64,000 nucleotides of DNA from Nitrobacter vulgaris. Lineage in GTDB: Bacteria > Pseudomonadota > Alphaproteobacteria > Rhizobiales > Xanthobacteraceae. Below are positions 9,361 through 18,016 of the stretch, in pieces. Where the stretch lies: the NCBI RefSeq assembly GCF_002028545.1, contig NZ_MWPQ01000025.1, positions 83,910 to 147,909 on the forward strand, read 5' to 3'. Every line of letters begins with the position of its first letter. The stretch's first letter is position 1. The position numbers and the translations under genes are program-made. Under the pieces are notes generated by a model that saw nothing but the letters and a program-made list of their open reading frames with translations, was not told the DNA's origin and ran no database searches.

Positions 9361-9386
9361 AAACGGAGGTTTAAGCCTCCGTTTTT
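9361..9386 (-). terminator. Inverted-repeat terminator after the GPR-like gene
   Basis: The stems AACGGAGG and CCTCCGTT are separated by a six-base loop, 15 bases beyond the stop of the giant coiled-coil gene. On the minus strand the hairpin is followed by TTTCTTGG, a weak U-tract. On the plus strand it has a better T-run but no upstream gene. The 310 bases between 9091 and 9400 otherwise hold nothing I can identify. Confidence 0.6.
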
Positions 9387-9400
9387 CAGCCTGTGAAGCG

Positions 9401-12400
9401 CTATGCGAGCCGTCCCGCCGCATGCGCGAGCAAGGTATAGACCAACCCGGTCTCGGATGTCAGATGGTCGCTTATCACCGAGGGTTCTCGCTCGTCGCGT
9501 GCGACCTCATCCAGCAGCCGTTCAAATTCGGCAATGTAGCGATCCGCCGTCTGTTTGAAAGTGCGGTCCGTACGGTATTTGCGGGCCACCTCGTCAAAGG
9601 CCTTTTGACCTCCTGGCGTGTAGAGCCGCTTAGTGAAGGCCTTGCGTTCGCCACGCTGATAGCGGTCCCACATCTCGCCGACAAGCTTGCGGTCCATCAG
9701 GCGGCCGATATCGAGCGACAGTGAATCCAGAGGATTTACAGGCGCAGCCGGCGGCGCTGGTCGTCCGCGTGGAATGTCGCCGCTTCCGGTATCGGCGCGG
9801 TTCAGCAAATCCGAAAGCCAACCGTCACCCTCATCGTCAGCGCCTGGCGGTTTGGCTGGCTGATCGGTGCGGCGAGTTGACTGAATGCCAAGGTCCGGCG
9901 TCGGCAGGTTCGATGCACTGCCGTTGTCACGCATACGTGCCGCAGGGCGTGCCGTTGCCGCGCTCCGACCGGCAGCGGCCGCCATCACCGGCTCTTCCTC
10001 GCGCTGCGAACTGCCGCTGCTGACGACGTCGAACCCATGGCCATGGCGTGCGACGATCCGGTTGAGTTCGGCAAGCGCTTCGATCTGATCGACAATCACT
10101 TTGCGCATCTGAGCGGTGCTCTCCGCCGCCTCCTGTGGCATCTCGAGCACGCCGCGACGAAGCTCGCCGCGCGTCGCCTCCAGTTCGGAATGCATCTCGG
10201 CCGACATCTGCTTCATGCTCTGCACCAACGCGGCGAACCGGTCGGCGGACTGCCTGAGCATCGATTCAGCTTCCTGGCTCGCCTTCTTGCAAATCTCGCT
10301 CATCGATTCTGACGTCAGCCGGCGTTCTTCCTCGGCCGTAGCCCGAACGGCCTCAAACTGACGGTTGATCGCGGCAGATCCCGCGCCGGCGGTTTCGGCC
10401 ACCACCCGCGCGATATCGCGGGCGCGCTCTTCGGCGGCGGCGAGCGATTCATCGAGCAAGCTCGTAAAACGCGTCAGCCGTTGGTCGAAGTCGGTCGTCC
10501 GCAAATCGATTGTTGTCACGAGTGATTCCAGCGCCGACTTACGCTCCTCGACGGAGGAGGTGGCGCTTCGGTTGCTCTGTTCGACTCGCGCTGTAGCTTC
10601 GACCAAAATTTTTCCATGATTCTCAAACTCGGCGGATAAGCCGCCAAGATCATCGAGAGCCTTCGAGGTTTTGGTGTTGAACAACGTCAATTGATCTTCA
10701 AGTGTCTGAGTCGCGAGGCCGCTCTGCGAGGTGACATCCCTCATCGTAGTGACGAAATCGGCGACGCGTGTGACGAGCGTGCGCTCTAGCGAATTGAGAT
10801 TTTCGTGCGCTCCGGTGAGAACCTCCTGAAGGAGAATATTGCCCTCGCGCAGCCGCTCAAACAGCGCAACTGTATCCGTGCGCAATATCTTGCTGGTCTC
10901 CTGCATCTCGGTGACGGCCGCGATGGATGCTTGCCGGGACTGATCGATGGCGGAGTGGGATGCCTCCTCGAGATCCTTCAATGATTTGCTGACCGCGGCC
11001 GTTGCTAGCTCACCCGCGTTGGTGATTGTGCGGACCACGTCAGAGCCATTCGCCGCGATCGATTGCGAGAATGCCTGGCCTCTGGCTTCGATCGACTTGA
11101 GGGCGTCGCCGGTAACGCGGCCGATATCGGAGTTGAGTTGATCGGCCTTGCTCCCGAGAGCTTCGATCAGAGATCCCCGTTTGGTGTCGAGAACCTGTGA
11201 GAGACGATCCGTCTGCTGCTGAACGTAATTGACGATTTCGTCCGTTTTACCGGTAATCATCGCGCCGAAGCCGCCGCTGGCCGAGAAGATCAAGCGCTCG
11301 GCGTCGGTCGAGGCCGACTTGACCTTCATGCTGACTTCGTTCGATGCCGAGACAAGGGCGGTTTGCGCATTTTGCGCACTCGCCTGAATTATCTCGGTGG
11401 TATTTGCCGCGGCTGCGTGGAGGGTGCGTTCGATATCCGACGAGATCACTTTGATCTGATTGGCAGAGTCGGCGGAAGCGGTGGTCAGCGTGCTCTGGGC
11501 CTGACGTGCGCTGCCGAGAAGCGCGGCGGCGGTCTCAGCGCCTACCGTCGTCAACGTCTGTTCGATCTCGTTCGTCAGCGATTTGACCTGGCTTACGGTA
11601 TCGGCCGACGTGGTGGTGAGGGTGTTATGGGCTTCGCGTGCGCTGTTGAGAATGGCGGCGGCGGTATCGGCGCTTACTGTCGTCAATGTCCGCTCGATGT
11701 CGCTTGCGAGCGATTTGACCTGGCTTGCGGTATCGGCCGACGTGGTGGTGAGGGTGCTCTGGGCTTCGCGTGCGCTGTTGAGTATGGCGGCGGCGGTGCC
11801 GGCGCTCACTGTCGTCAATGTCTGCTCGATGTCGCTTGCAAGCAACTTGACCTGACTTACGGCCTCTGCCGAGGTGGTGGTGAGAGTGCTCTGGGCTTCG
11901 CGTGCGCTGTTGAGTATGGCGGCGGCGGTATCAACGCTCGCTGCTGTCAATGTTCGCTCAATGTCGCTTCCGAGCGATTTGACCTGATTTGCGGCGTCGG
12001 CCGAAGCGTTGACGAGTGTGGTCTGGGCCTCCCTCGCACTCGACAGTACAGTGTTCGCGGTCGACGTGCCGGTGGCGGACAGCATGCGCTCAACGTCGGA
12101 CCCGACAGTCGTGAGCGTGCGTTCGATATCGCTCGCGAGCGATTTCACTTGATTTGCGGCGTCCGATGACGCGGCGACCAGCGTGGTCTGCGCCGCGCGG
12201 GCGCCGGCGAGAACCGAATCTGCCGTGTTGGCGCCAGCGGCAGTCAGCGTCCGCTCGATATCGGCTGACAGGGATTTCGCCTGACTTGCAGTCTCTGCGG
12301 ATGAGTTGATCAGCGTCGTCTGCGCCTCGCGGGCGCTGTTGAGGATGGAGCTGGCAGCCGCCGTTCCGGCTGTGGTCAAGGCGCGCTCGACCTCCGTCGA

Positions 12401-14797
12401 CGTCAGCTGAAGCTGGGCACCCACATCGGTTGAAATCGAAAGCAGGGACTGTTTAGCAGAGCGAGCACCCGTCTGAATGGTTTCGCTTGTGTTGACGACC
12501 AGATTGGTCAGCGAGCGTTCCGCATCCTCGACGTGCGACTTGATACCGAGCGACAGCTCTTCGGCGCGTGCCAACAGTGTGTCGCTGGCCTCGCGCCCGC
12601 TCAATTCGAAGCGGCCTGCCACAGCTTCAATTCGCGATCCGAGCAGATCCTCGAACTGCGCGACTCGTGTATCGATCGCGGTTGCGACAAAGCCCACACG
12701 TTCGTCGAGACCTTGATGGATTTCCTGGAACCGAGCTGTGATCGTATCCGCGAGGTAAGCGCTACGGTCGTCGATGGCTTCGGTCACCCCTGAGATGCGT
12801 CCTTCAAGGGCCACGACGGCCTGCGTCGCGCCTTCAGCCAGCGATGTTGTAAGGAGGGAGAGACGACTCTCGATCGAGCCGATCGCATGAGCGGTGCCAT
12901 CGGATAGCGACGAGGTGAGGGTGCCGAGCCGGCTGTCGATTGTCTCCGTGACTGATTTTGCACGCGTATCGAAGATTTGCTCCAGTGTTTTCAGGCGGCC
13001 GTTGACCGATTCGTCGAACGACTTGATTTTAGCGTCAAACGAAGCATCGAGATTGGTGACGCGCGACTGGAGCGAGGTTTCGAATCTTGCCAGATGCTGA
13101 TCCAGCGCGGCGCTGATCTCGCCTCCATTGGAAGTCAGTCGTGTATCGAAGGTATCGACATAGTTCTTCATACTCTGTGCGATATCTTCGGTGCGCTGGC
13201 CAAGGCGATCGACGATCTCAGCGCCGAAGGTCTTCACCGTGCGATCAAACTCCGAGATGTGGCGAGTGATCAGGGCGCCGAGCGTGCCGCTGTCGCGTGC
13301 GAATTTCTCTGCGAGTTCGGAGCCTTGGTCTTTCACCAGTTGATCGAACGCGTTCATCTGAAGGCTAAGCGTATCGTGCGCGGTTTCGGTTTGAGTGACA
13401 ACGTTGGCCACCAGTGTGTTGACTGTGACGTCGAGTGCTTCGCTCGCCTTGTCACCGCACGATAGAATCCGGCTTGCCAGCCGGTTGCCTGCCTCGTCGA
13501 TCTTGCTGGCAAGGTCGCCGCCGCGAAGCTCGAGCTCCACCAGCAGGGAATCGCTGGAATTTTTCAGAGCGTCGTGGACTTGTTCGGTACGGTCCGAAAT
13601 GCCCTCGACGATGGATGCCGATTTTTGCTCGAAGTCGCCCGTAATCCGGTCGATCCGATCGTTCAGCATGTCGTGGACGCGGTCGGCCAGATCGACGAAT
13701 TCATCGTGGACGTGACCGGTCTTGAAATTAAGGCTGCTGGTCAAGCGCTCGCTGGCGTCGAGAACGGCGCGTGCGGTCTGGGCGCTGGCTTCCTCAAGGC
13801 GGTCGAGCAAGTCGCCGCCCCGTTCGCCGAGCGCAAAAATCATGTTGTCTCCGGCATTACTAAGAGCCGTTGTGATGTGCTCGCCGCGCTCTTCCAACGT
13901 ACCGGTGATACCCTTTGCGACTTCGTCGACGCGCGAGGCGATGGCATCACTGATCAGCGCGATGTCATGCCGCAGGTCTATCTGGACACCCGAGATCGCA
14001 CTGCGGACCTGCTCGGCCTGGCCGACGAGGTTGTCCCGCTGATGCGCGATATCCTGAAGCAAAGCGCGAATCCGCACCTCGTTATCAGAATAGGCACGTT
14101 CCAGCGCGGCGACCTCGTTGGCGACCAAAGCTTCCAGTTCGCCGGCTCGGGCGATGGCACGCTCGACGCCGTCACCCATCGCGGCGACTTCGCGCCGGAT
14201 CGCCTGTCCCACGGTTACCACTGAATCGCTGGCCAAGCCTTCCGGCTCGGAGAATCGGATCGCCACCTGGGCCATCGACTGAGCGATCATGCGCAATTCC
14301 TGTCCGCGCCACGCCATATTGGCCAAAAAGTAGAACAGCAGCACAGGGGCGAAAAACACGGCAATCAGACCGGTGAGGGCGAGCGTGCCGCCGCTACCCT
14401 GACCAAGGGCCGCCTGAAGCGACGGCAAAAAGCTGATCGTCAGAAGACCGGCGCCGAGAATCCAGATACCGGCGAACAGCGTCGCCAGCGTATAGATGTT
14501 GCGGGAAGGACCGCTCTTTTGGAGCGACTGAAGGATCTGCCCGATCGTTTCACGGTCGTCGTTGGCAGGGCGTCGCGTGAAGTGCGGTCCTTCTGCGGCT
14601 TCAGGAATCGGTCGATCTGCACGGATGCCGGGCCACTCCTCGCCATGGCCAGCGGGTGGGACCGGCGGGAAGACATCGTGACGGGTCACAGCCTGATCAA
14701 GGTCTGCTGCGGATGCCTCACCTATGCTCAGCGCCTCCTGTATGGCGGAGAGAGCGACCTCTGTCGGATCTTTGATCTTCTTGGGATTGTTCGCCAT
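9401..14797 (-). CDS. Giant apolipoprotein-like coiled-coil membrane protein, GPR/RgsE type
   Basis: A 1,798-residue protein. A short cytoplasmic N-terminus (MANNPKKIKDPTEVALS) is followed by two membrane helices at about residues 102-124 and 138-160. A conserved helical stretch then has ERAYSDNEVRIRALLQDI, and well over a thousand residues of apolipoprotein-A/E-like 11-residue amphipathic repeats follow. A Pro-rich linker leads to a folded ~100-residue C-terminal domain (GRLMDRKLVGEMWDRYQRGE onward). This layout matches the Growth Pole Ring protein of Agrobacterium and RgsE of Sinorhizobium, which form a ring at the growing pole and are needed for unipolar growth. The open frame runs to 14932, but homology and a GGA site favour ATG 14797. 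The central array is nearly identical over several units. The gene is divergent from the Hpt gene. Older annotations call such proteins kinesin-like or apolipoprotein. Confidence 0.85.
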   Translation of the reverse strand: MANNPKKIKDPTEVALSAIQEALSIGEASAADLDQAVTRHDVFPPVPPAGHGEEWPGIRADRPIPEAAEGPHFTRRPANDDRETIGQILQSLQKSGPSRNIYTLATLFAGIWILGAGLLTISFLPSLQAALGQGSGGTLALTGLIAVFFAPVLLFYFLANMAWRGQELRMIAQSMAQVAIRFSEPEGLASDSVVTVGQAIRREVAAMGDGVERAIARAGELEALVANEVAALERAYSDNEVRIRALLQDIAHQRDNLVGQAEQVRSAISGVQIDLRHDIALISDAIASRVDEVAKGITGTLEERGEHITTALSNAGDNMIFALGERGGDLLDRLEEASAQTARAVLDASERLTSSLNFKTGHVHDEFVDLADRVHDMLNDRIDRITGDFEQKSASIVEGISDRTEQVHDALKNSSDSLLVELELRGGDLASKIDEAGNRLASRILSCGDKASEALDVTVNTLVANVVTQTETAHDTLSLQMNAFDQLVKDQGSELAEKFARDSGTLGALITRHISEFDRTVKTFGAEIVDRLGQRTEDIAQSMKNYVDTFDTRLTSNGGEISAALDQHLARFETSLQSRVTNLDASFDAKIKSFDESVNGRLKTLEQIFDTRAKSVTETIDSRLGTLTSSLSDGTAHAIGSIESRLSLLTTSLAEGATQAVVALEGRISGVTEAIDDRSAYLADTITARFQEIHQGLDERVGFVATAIDTRVAQFEDLLGSRIEAVAGRFELSGREASDTLLARAEELSLGIKSHVEDAERSLTNLVVNTSETIQTGARSAKQSLLSISTDVGAQLQLTSTEVERALTTAGTAAASSILNSAREAQTTLINSSAETASQAKSLSADIERTLTAAGANTADSVLAGARAAQTTLVAASSDAANQVKSLASDIERTLTTVGSDVERMLSATGTSTANTVLSSAREAQTTLVNASADAANQVKSLGSDIERTLTAASVDTAAAILNSAREAQSTLTTTSAEAVSQVKLLASDIEQTLTTVSAGTAAAILNSAREAQSTLTTTSADTASQVKSLASDIERTLTTVSADTAAAILNSAREAHNTLTTTSADTVSQVKSLTNEIEQTLTTVGAETAAALLGSARQAQSTLTTASADSANQIKVISSDIERTLHAAAANTTEIIQASAQNAQTALVSASNEVSMKVKSASTDAERLIFSASGGFGAMITGKTDEIVNYVQQQTDRLSQVLDTKRGSLIEALGSKADQLNSDIGRVTGDALKSIEARGQAFSQSIAANGSDVVRTITNAGELATAAVSKSLKDLEEASHSAIDQSRQASIAAVTEMQETSKILRTDTVALFERLREGNILLQEVLTGAHENLNSLERTLVTRVADFVTTMRDVTSQSGLATQTLEDQLTLFNTKTSKALDDLGGLSAEFENHGKILVEATARVEQSNRSATSSVEERKSALESLVTTIDLRTTDFDQRLTRFTSLLDESLAAAEERARDIARVVAETAGAGSAAINRQFEAVRATAEEERRLTSESMSEICKKASQEAESMLRQSADRFAALVQSMKQMSAEMHSELEATRGELRRGVLEMPQEAAESTAQMRKVIVDQIEALAELNRIVARHGHGFDVVSSGSSQREEEPVMAAAAGRSAATARPAARMRDNGSASNLPTPDLGIQSTRRTDQPAKPPGADDEGDGWLSDLLNRADTGSGDIPRGRPAPPAAPVNPLDSLSLDIGRLMDRKLVGEMWDRYQRGERKAFTKRLYTPGGQKAFDEVARKYRTDRTFKQTADRYIAEFERLLDEVARDEREPSVISDHLTSETGLVYTLLAHAAGRLA
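11400..12400 (-). repeat. 132-bp (44-residue) tandem repeats inside the GPR-like gene
   Basis: The same phase point (GATTTGACCTG or a close variant) recurs near 11448, 11580, 11712, 11844 and 11976, always 132 bases apart. It recurs again near 12140 (164 bases on) and 12273. Each unit encodes 44 residues around SDIERTLTTVS...SAREAQSTL. The long interval contains one extra 11-residue piece (SDVERMLSATG after SDIERTLTTVG), so the array grows in 11-residue steps. The central units are the most alike, which suggests recent duplication. Confidence 0.85.
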
Positions 14798-15176
14798 CTC
14801 AGTCCACGCCCTCGTGTTACGCAAACCGCAAGTTCGCGTCGCCGCTGCAAGTCCGGTCGCCGACCCGAGCCCCAAGCCGGTCCCAGGCGCGGCAATCGCC
14901 ACCGCCCGTTGTCGGTCACTTCCCCCCAACATCCTATTGGCTTGGCGTCTCGAATGAAATGGTCGTGATTAACACAATCTTAATCATCGTTAACGGCTGG
15001 CGGCGCCGACCGCTCTGGCGGCTCGAAAGTCATGGGGCAGTAGGTCGAAATTGGTCTCTAAACATACGGAAGGTCAGTTTCGTACCTGAAACGTTCCATT
15101 AACCAGTTCCGTGATTGGCTGGGTCGGATTCTGCGGGGGGAACCTCGCCGTCGCAGCGGATGCCCGGATAGCAGCA
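14798..15176. other. Divergent intergenic region between GPR-like and Hpt genes
   Basis: This stretch has no gene of its own once the starts at 14797 and 15177 are accepted; the coding frames extend further on both sides but lose homology. It contains the CtrA-like site at 14969-14983, another TTAACGG at about 14990, and a TTAACCA half-site at about 15099. Confidence 0.6.
14969..14983. promoter_or_regulatory. CtrA-like binding site TTAA-N7-TTAA
   Basis: The sequence is TTAACACAATCTTAA, an exact match to the TTAA-N7-TTAA core bound by the cell-cycle regulator CtrA in alphaproteobacteria. A further TTAA follows six bases on. It lies in the divergent promoter region, 172 bases upstream of the polar-growth gene and 194 bases upstream of the Hpt gene. 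Assignment is by motif only; such a short AT-rich word can arise by chance. Confidence 0.5.
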
Positions 15177-15554
15177 ATGTCGTTTTCTCTTGGACAGGTC
15201 GACTGGATGCCCTCGCCACCGTTGGTTCCAGAGGATGGGCCGATCGATTTCGACCATCTCCATCGCATGACACTCGGCGATGACAGTCTTGAACGGGAGG
15301 TTTTGGCAATGTTCGCCGGTCAGGCCGCCGAGCTGGCCGCCTCGCTGGCGCAACTTCCGCCGAATGCCGCGATCCTGGCGCACAAACTGAAGGGCTCCGC
15401 GCGGGCGATAGGCGCCATTCACGTCGCCGTTGCCGCCGCCGACCTGGAAACCGCGCTTCGCAAGGGTGCCGATCCGGCCGAGCCGCGGGTTACGCTGAAT
15501 GACACCGTCAATCAGGTTTGCCAGGCAATTGATGCGATCCTGCGGCGCTCCTGA
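15177..15554 (+). CDS. Histidine phosphotransfer (Hpt) domain protein
   Basis: A 125-residue single-domain Hpt protein. The phosphorylatable histidine is H69 in the motif AHKLKGSARAIGA, followed by a helix and a conserved small-residue patch. It would relay phosphate between a hybrid kinase and a response regulator in the cytoplasm. The frame is open from 15111, but the ATG at 15177 (MSFSLGQVDW) fits the domain length best. No kinase or regulator is adjacent; the nearest is the bacteriophytochrome 2.5 kb away, which has its own receiver. A CtrA-like site lies upstream. Confidence 0.82.
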   Translation: MSFSLGQVDWMPSPPLVPEDGPIDFDHLHRMTLGDDSLEREVLAMFAGQAAELAASLAQLPPNAAILAHKLKGSARAIGAIHVAVAAADLETALRKGADPAEPRVTLNDTVNQVCQAIDAILRRS

Positions 15555-15678
15555 GGCCACGGGCGAATTCCTGCGAGTGCGCCTTTTTGCGCCGACCGCT
15601 GGCGTTGGCCCGATCGTTTCGTTATAGGACAGCCGAACTTCCTCATTACCAGTAATCTGTTCGGCAACACGGCACCCT

Positions 15679-15999
15679 ATGACCAAGATCAACTTTGTCG
15701 ACCATTCCGGCGAAACCCGCACTGTTGACGTCGATAACGGCGCGACCGTCATGGAAGCTGCAATCCGTAACGCCGTTCCCGGCATTGAGGCCGAATGCGG
15801 CGGCGCCTGCGCCTGCGCCACCTGTCACGTCTATATCGACGACGCGTGGGCCGAGAAGGTCGGCAAACCGACGCCGATGGAAGAGGATATGCTCGACTTC
15901 GGCTACGATGTGCGGCCGAATTCGCGATTGTCCTGCCAGATCAAGGTAAGCGACGAACTCGAAGGCCTCGTGGTTACGGTACCGGAACGGCAGGCTTAA
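15679..15999 (+). CDS. 2Fe-2S ferredoxin, adrenodoxin type
   Basis: A 106-residue vertebrate/adrenodoxin-type ferredoxin. Cluster ligands are C40, C46, C49 (C-X5-C-X2-C in [12 protein letters not shown]) and C86 (RLSCQIKV); C44 is an extra cysteine commonly present. Such ferredoxins feed electrons to P450s or to iron-sulfur cluster assembly. The ferredoxin-NADP reductase gene lies 231 bases downstream on the same strand, so the two may form one electron chain. Confidence 0.93.
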   Translation: MTKINFVDHSGETRTVDVDNGATVMEAAIRNAVPGIEAECGGACACATCHVYIDDAWAEKVGKPTPMEEDMLDFGYDVRPNSRLSCQIKVSDELEGLVVTVPERQA

Positions 16000-16119
16000 G
16001 CGCGTCGCATAGCCGACTGACGCCCGCCCACAAAGCCGCATCTGGCGTGACGCTGGCCGGACGCGGTGCAGGCGCCGCGACAGTTTATGGCTTTCCTCAA
16101 ACCGGCCGGTTGGTTATAG

Positions 16120-17259
<1,140 letters not shown>

Positions 17260-17425
17260 GACCGGATGTTCTCGCCGACTTTGATCCGGCGTTTCATCGC
17301 GACCTCAAATTTCGATTAAGAATCCTGCTGCCTGTTCGGCGGCGCTATAGCCTCTGTGCTCGTGTGGAACCAGGCGCGGTATCTAGCGTTTTACGTTGGT
17401 ACCGAGCTTCCAGCGGGTTGGGGTA

Positions 17426-18016
17426 ATGCATACTTTCGCGGAATTAATCGCTCGAGGTAGAGCTCGTGGCTCACGCTCGCAGGGACTTCGGGTTCGGCTG
17501 CGTGAAGCGACGGCTACAGCGCATCAATCGTTGGACGCGCGGATAGCCGCCTCTAACTTGACTAGCCTCGCATGCTATCGGCATTTTCTTGAAGCGACCG
17601 CAGCGGCCTTGATCCCGCTCGAAGCAGCGCTCGAAGACTCCAATGTGAACGCGGTTGTCGAGGATTGGCAGGAGCGTGCGCGTACTCAAGCGATCCGCAG
17701 TGATCTCGCGCGGATCGGGGGACAAGTCCTGCCGCTTCCGTCGGTTAAGCGCTTGAGCCACGCCGAGACACTCGGTGTGCTTTACGTTCTGGAGGGCTCG
17801 CGGCTTGGCGCCAGATATCTGTTGCGCACCGTGAGCGCATCGTCCGATCCGATGGTGGTAAATGCAACAGCCTATCTCGGCCATGGCTCAGTGTCGTTGT
17901 GGCAGACTTTTCTTGCGGTACTCAATCGGAAAAGCCGTATAGCCGATGAGGCGGGCGCGGTCGCCGGCTCGATCATGGCTTTCAATCTCTTCGGCATGGC
18001 GTTCGCGCGCTTATGA
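17426..18016 (+). CDS. Biliverdin-producing heme oxygenase
   Basis: A 196-residue bacterial heme oxygenase. The proximal heme ligand is most likely H33 in ATATAHQSLD, and YVLEGSRLGARYLLR matches the distal helix with its glycine-rich turn. It opens heme to biliverdin IX-alpha, the chromophore of the next gene. The frame is open from TTG 17396, but ATG 17426 has a GGTTGGGG purine stretch just upstream and starts at the conserved helix. Its TGA overlaps the ATG of the bacteriophytochrome (ATGA), giving translational coupling of chromophore and apoprotein. Confidence 0.92.
   Translation: MHTFAELIARGRARGSRSQGLRVRLREATATAHQSLDARIAASNLTSLACYRHFLEATAAALIPLEAALEDSNVNAVVEDWQERARTQAIRSDLARIGGQVLPLPSVKRLSHAETLGVLYVLEGSRLGARYLLRTVSASSDPMVVNATAYLGHGSVSLWQTFLAVLNRKSRIADEAGAVAGSIMAFNLFGMAFARL

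Noticed and set aside
11363..12169. 268-residue open frame opposite the GPR-like gene
   Set aside because: It is an antisense shadow of the repeat array; its repeats mirror those of the coding strand and it has no ribosome site.
15099..15110. TTAACCA before the Hpt gene as a second full CtrA site
   Set aside because: No TTAA lies seven bases upstream; it is only a half-site.
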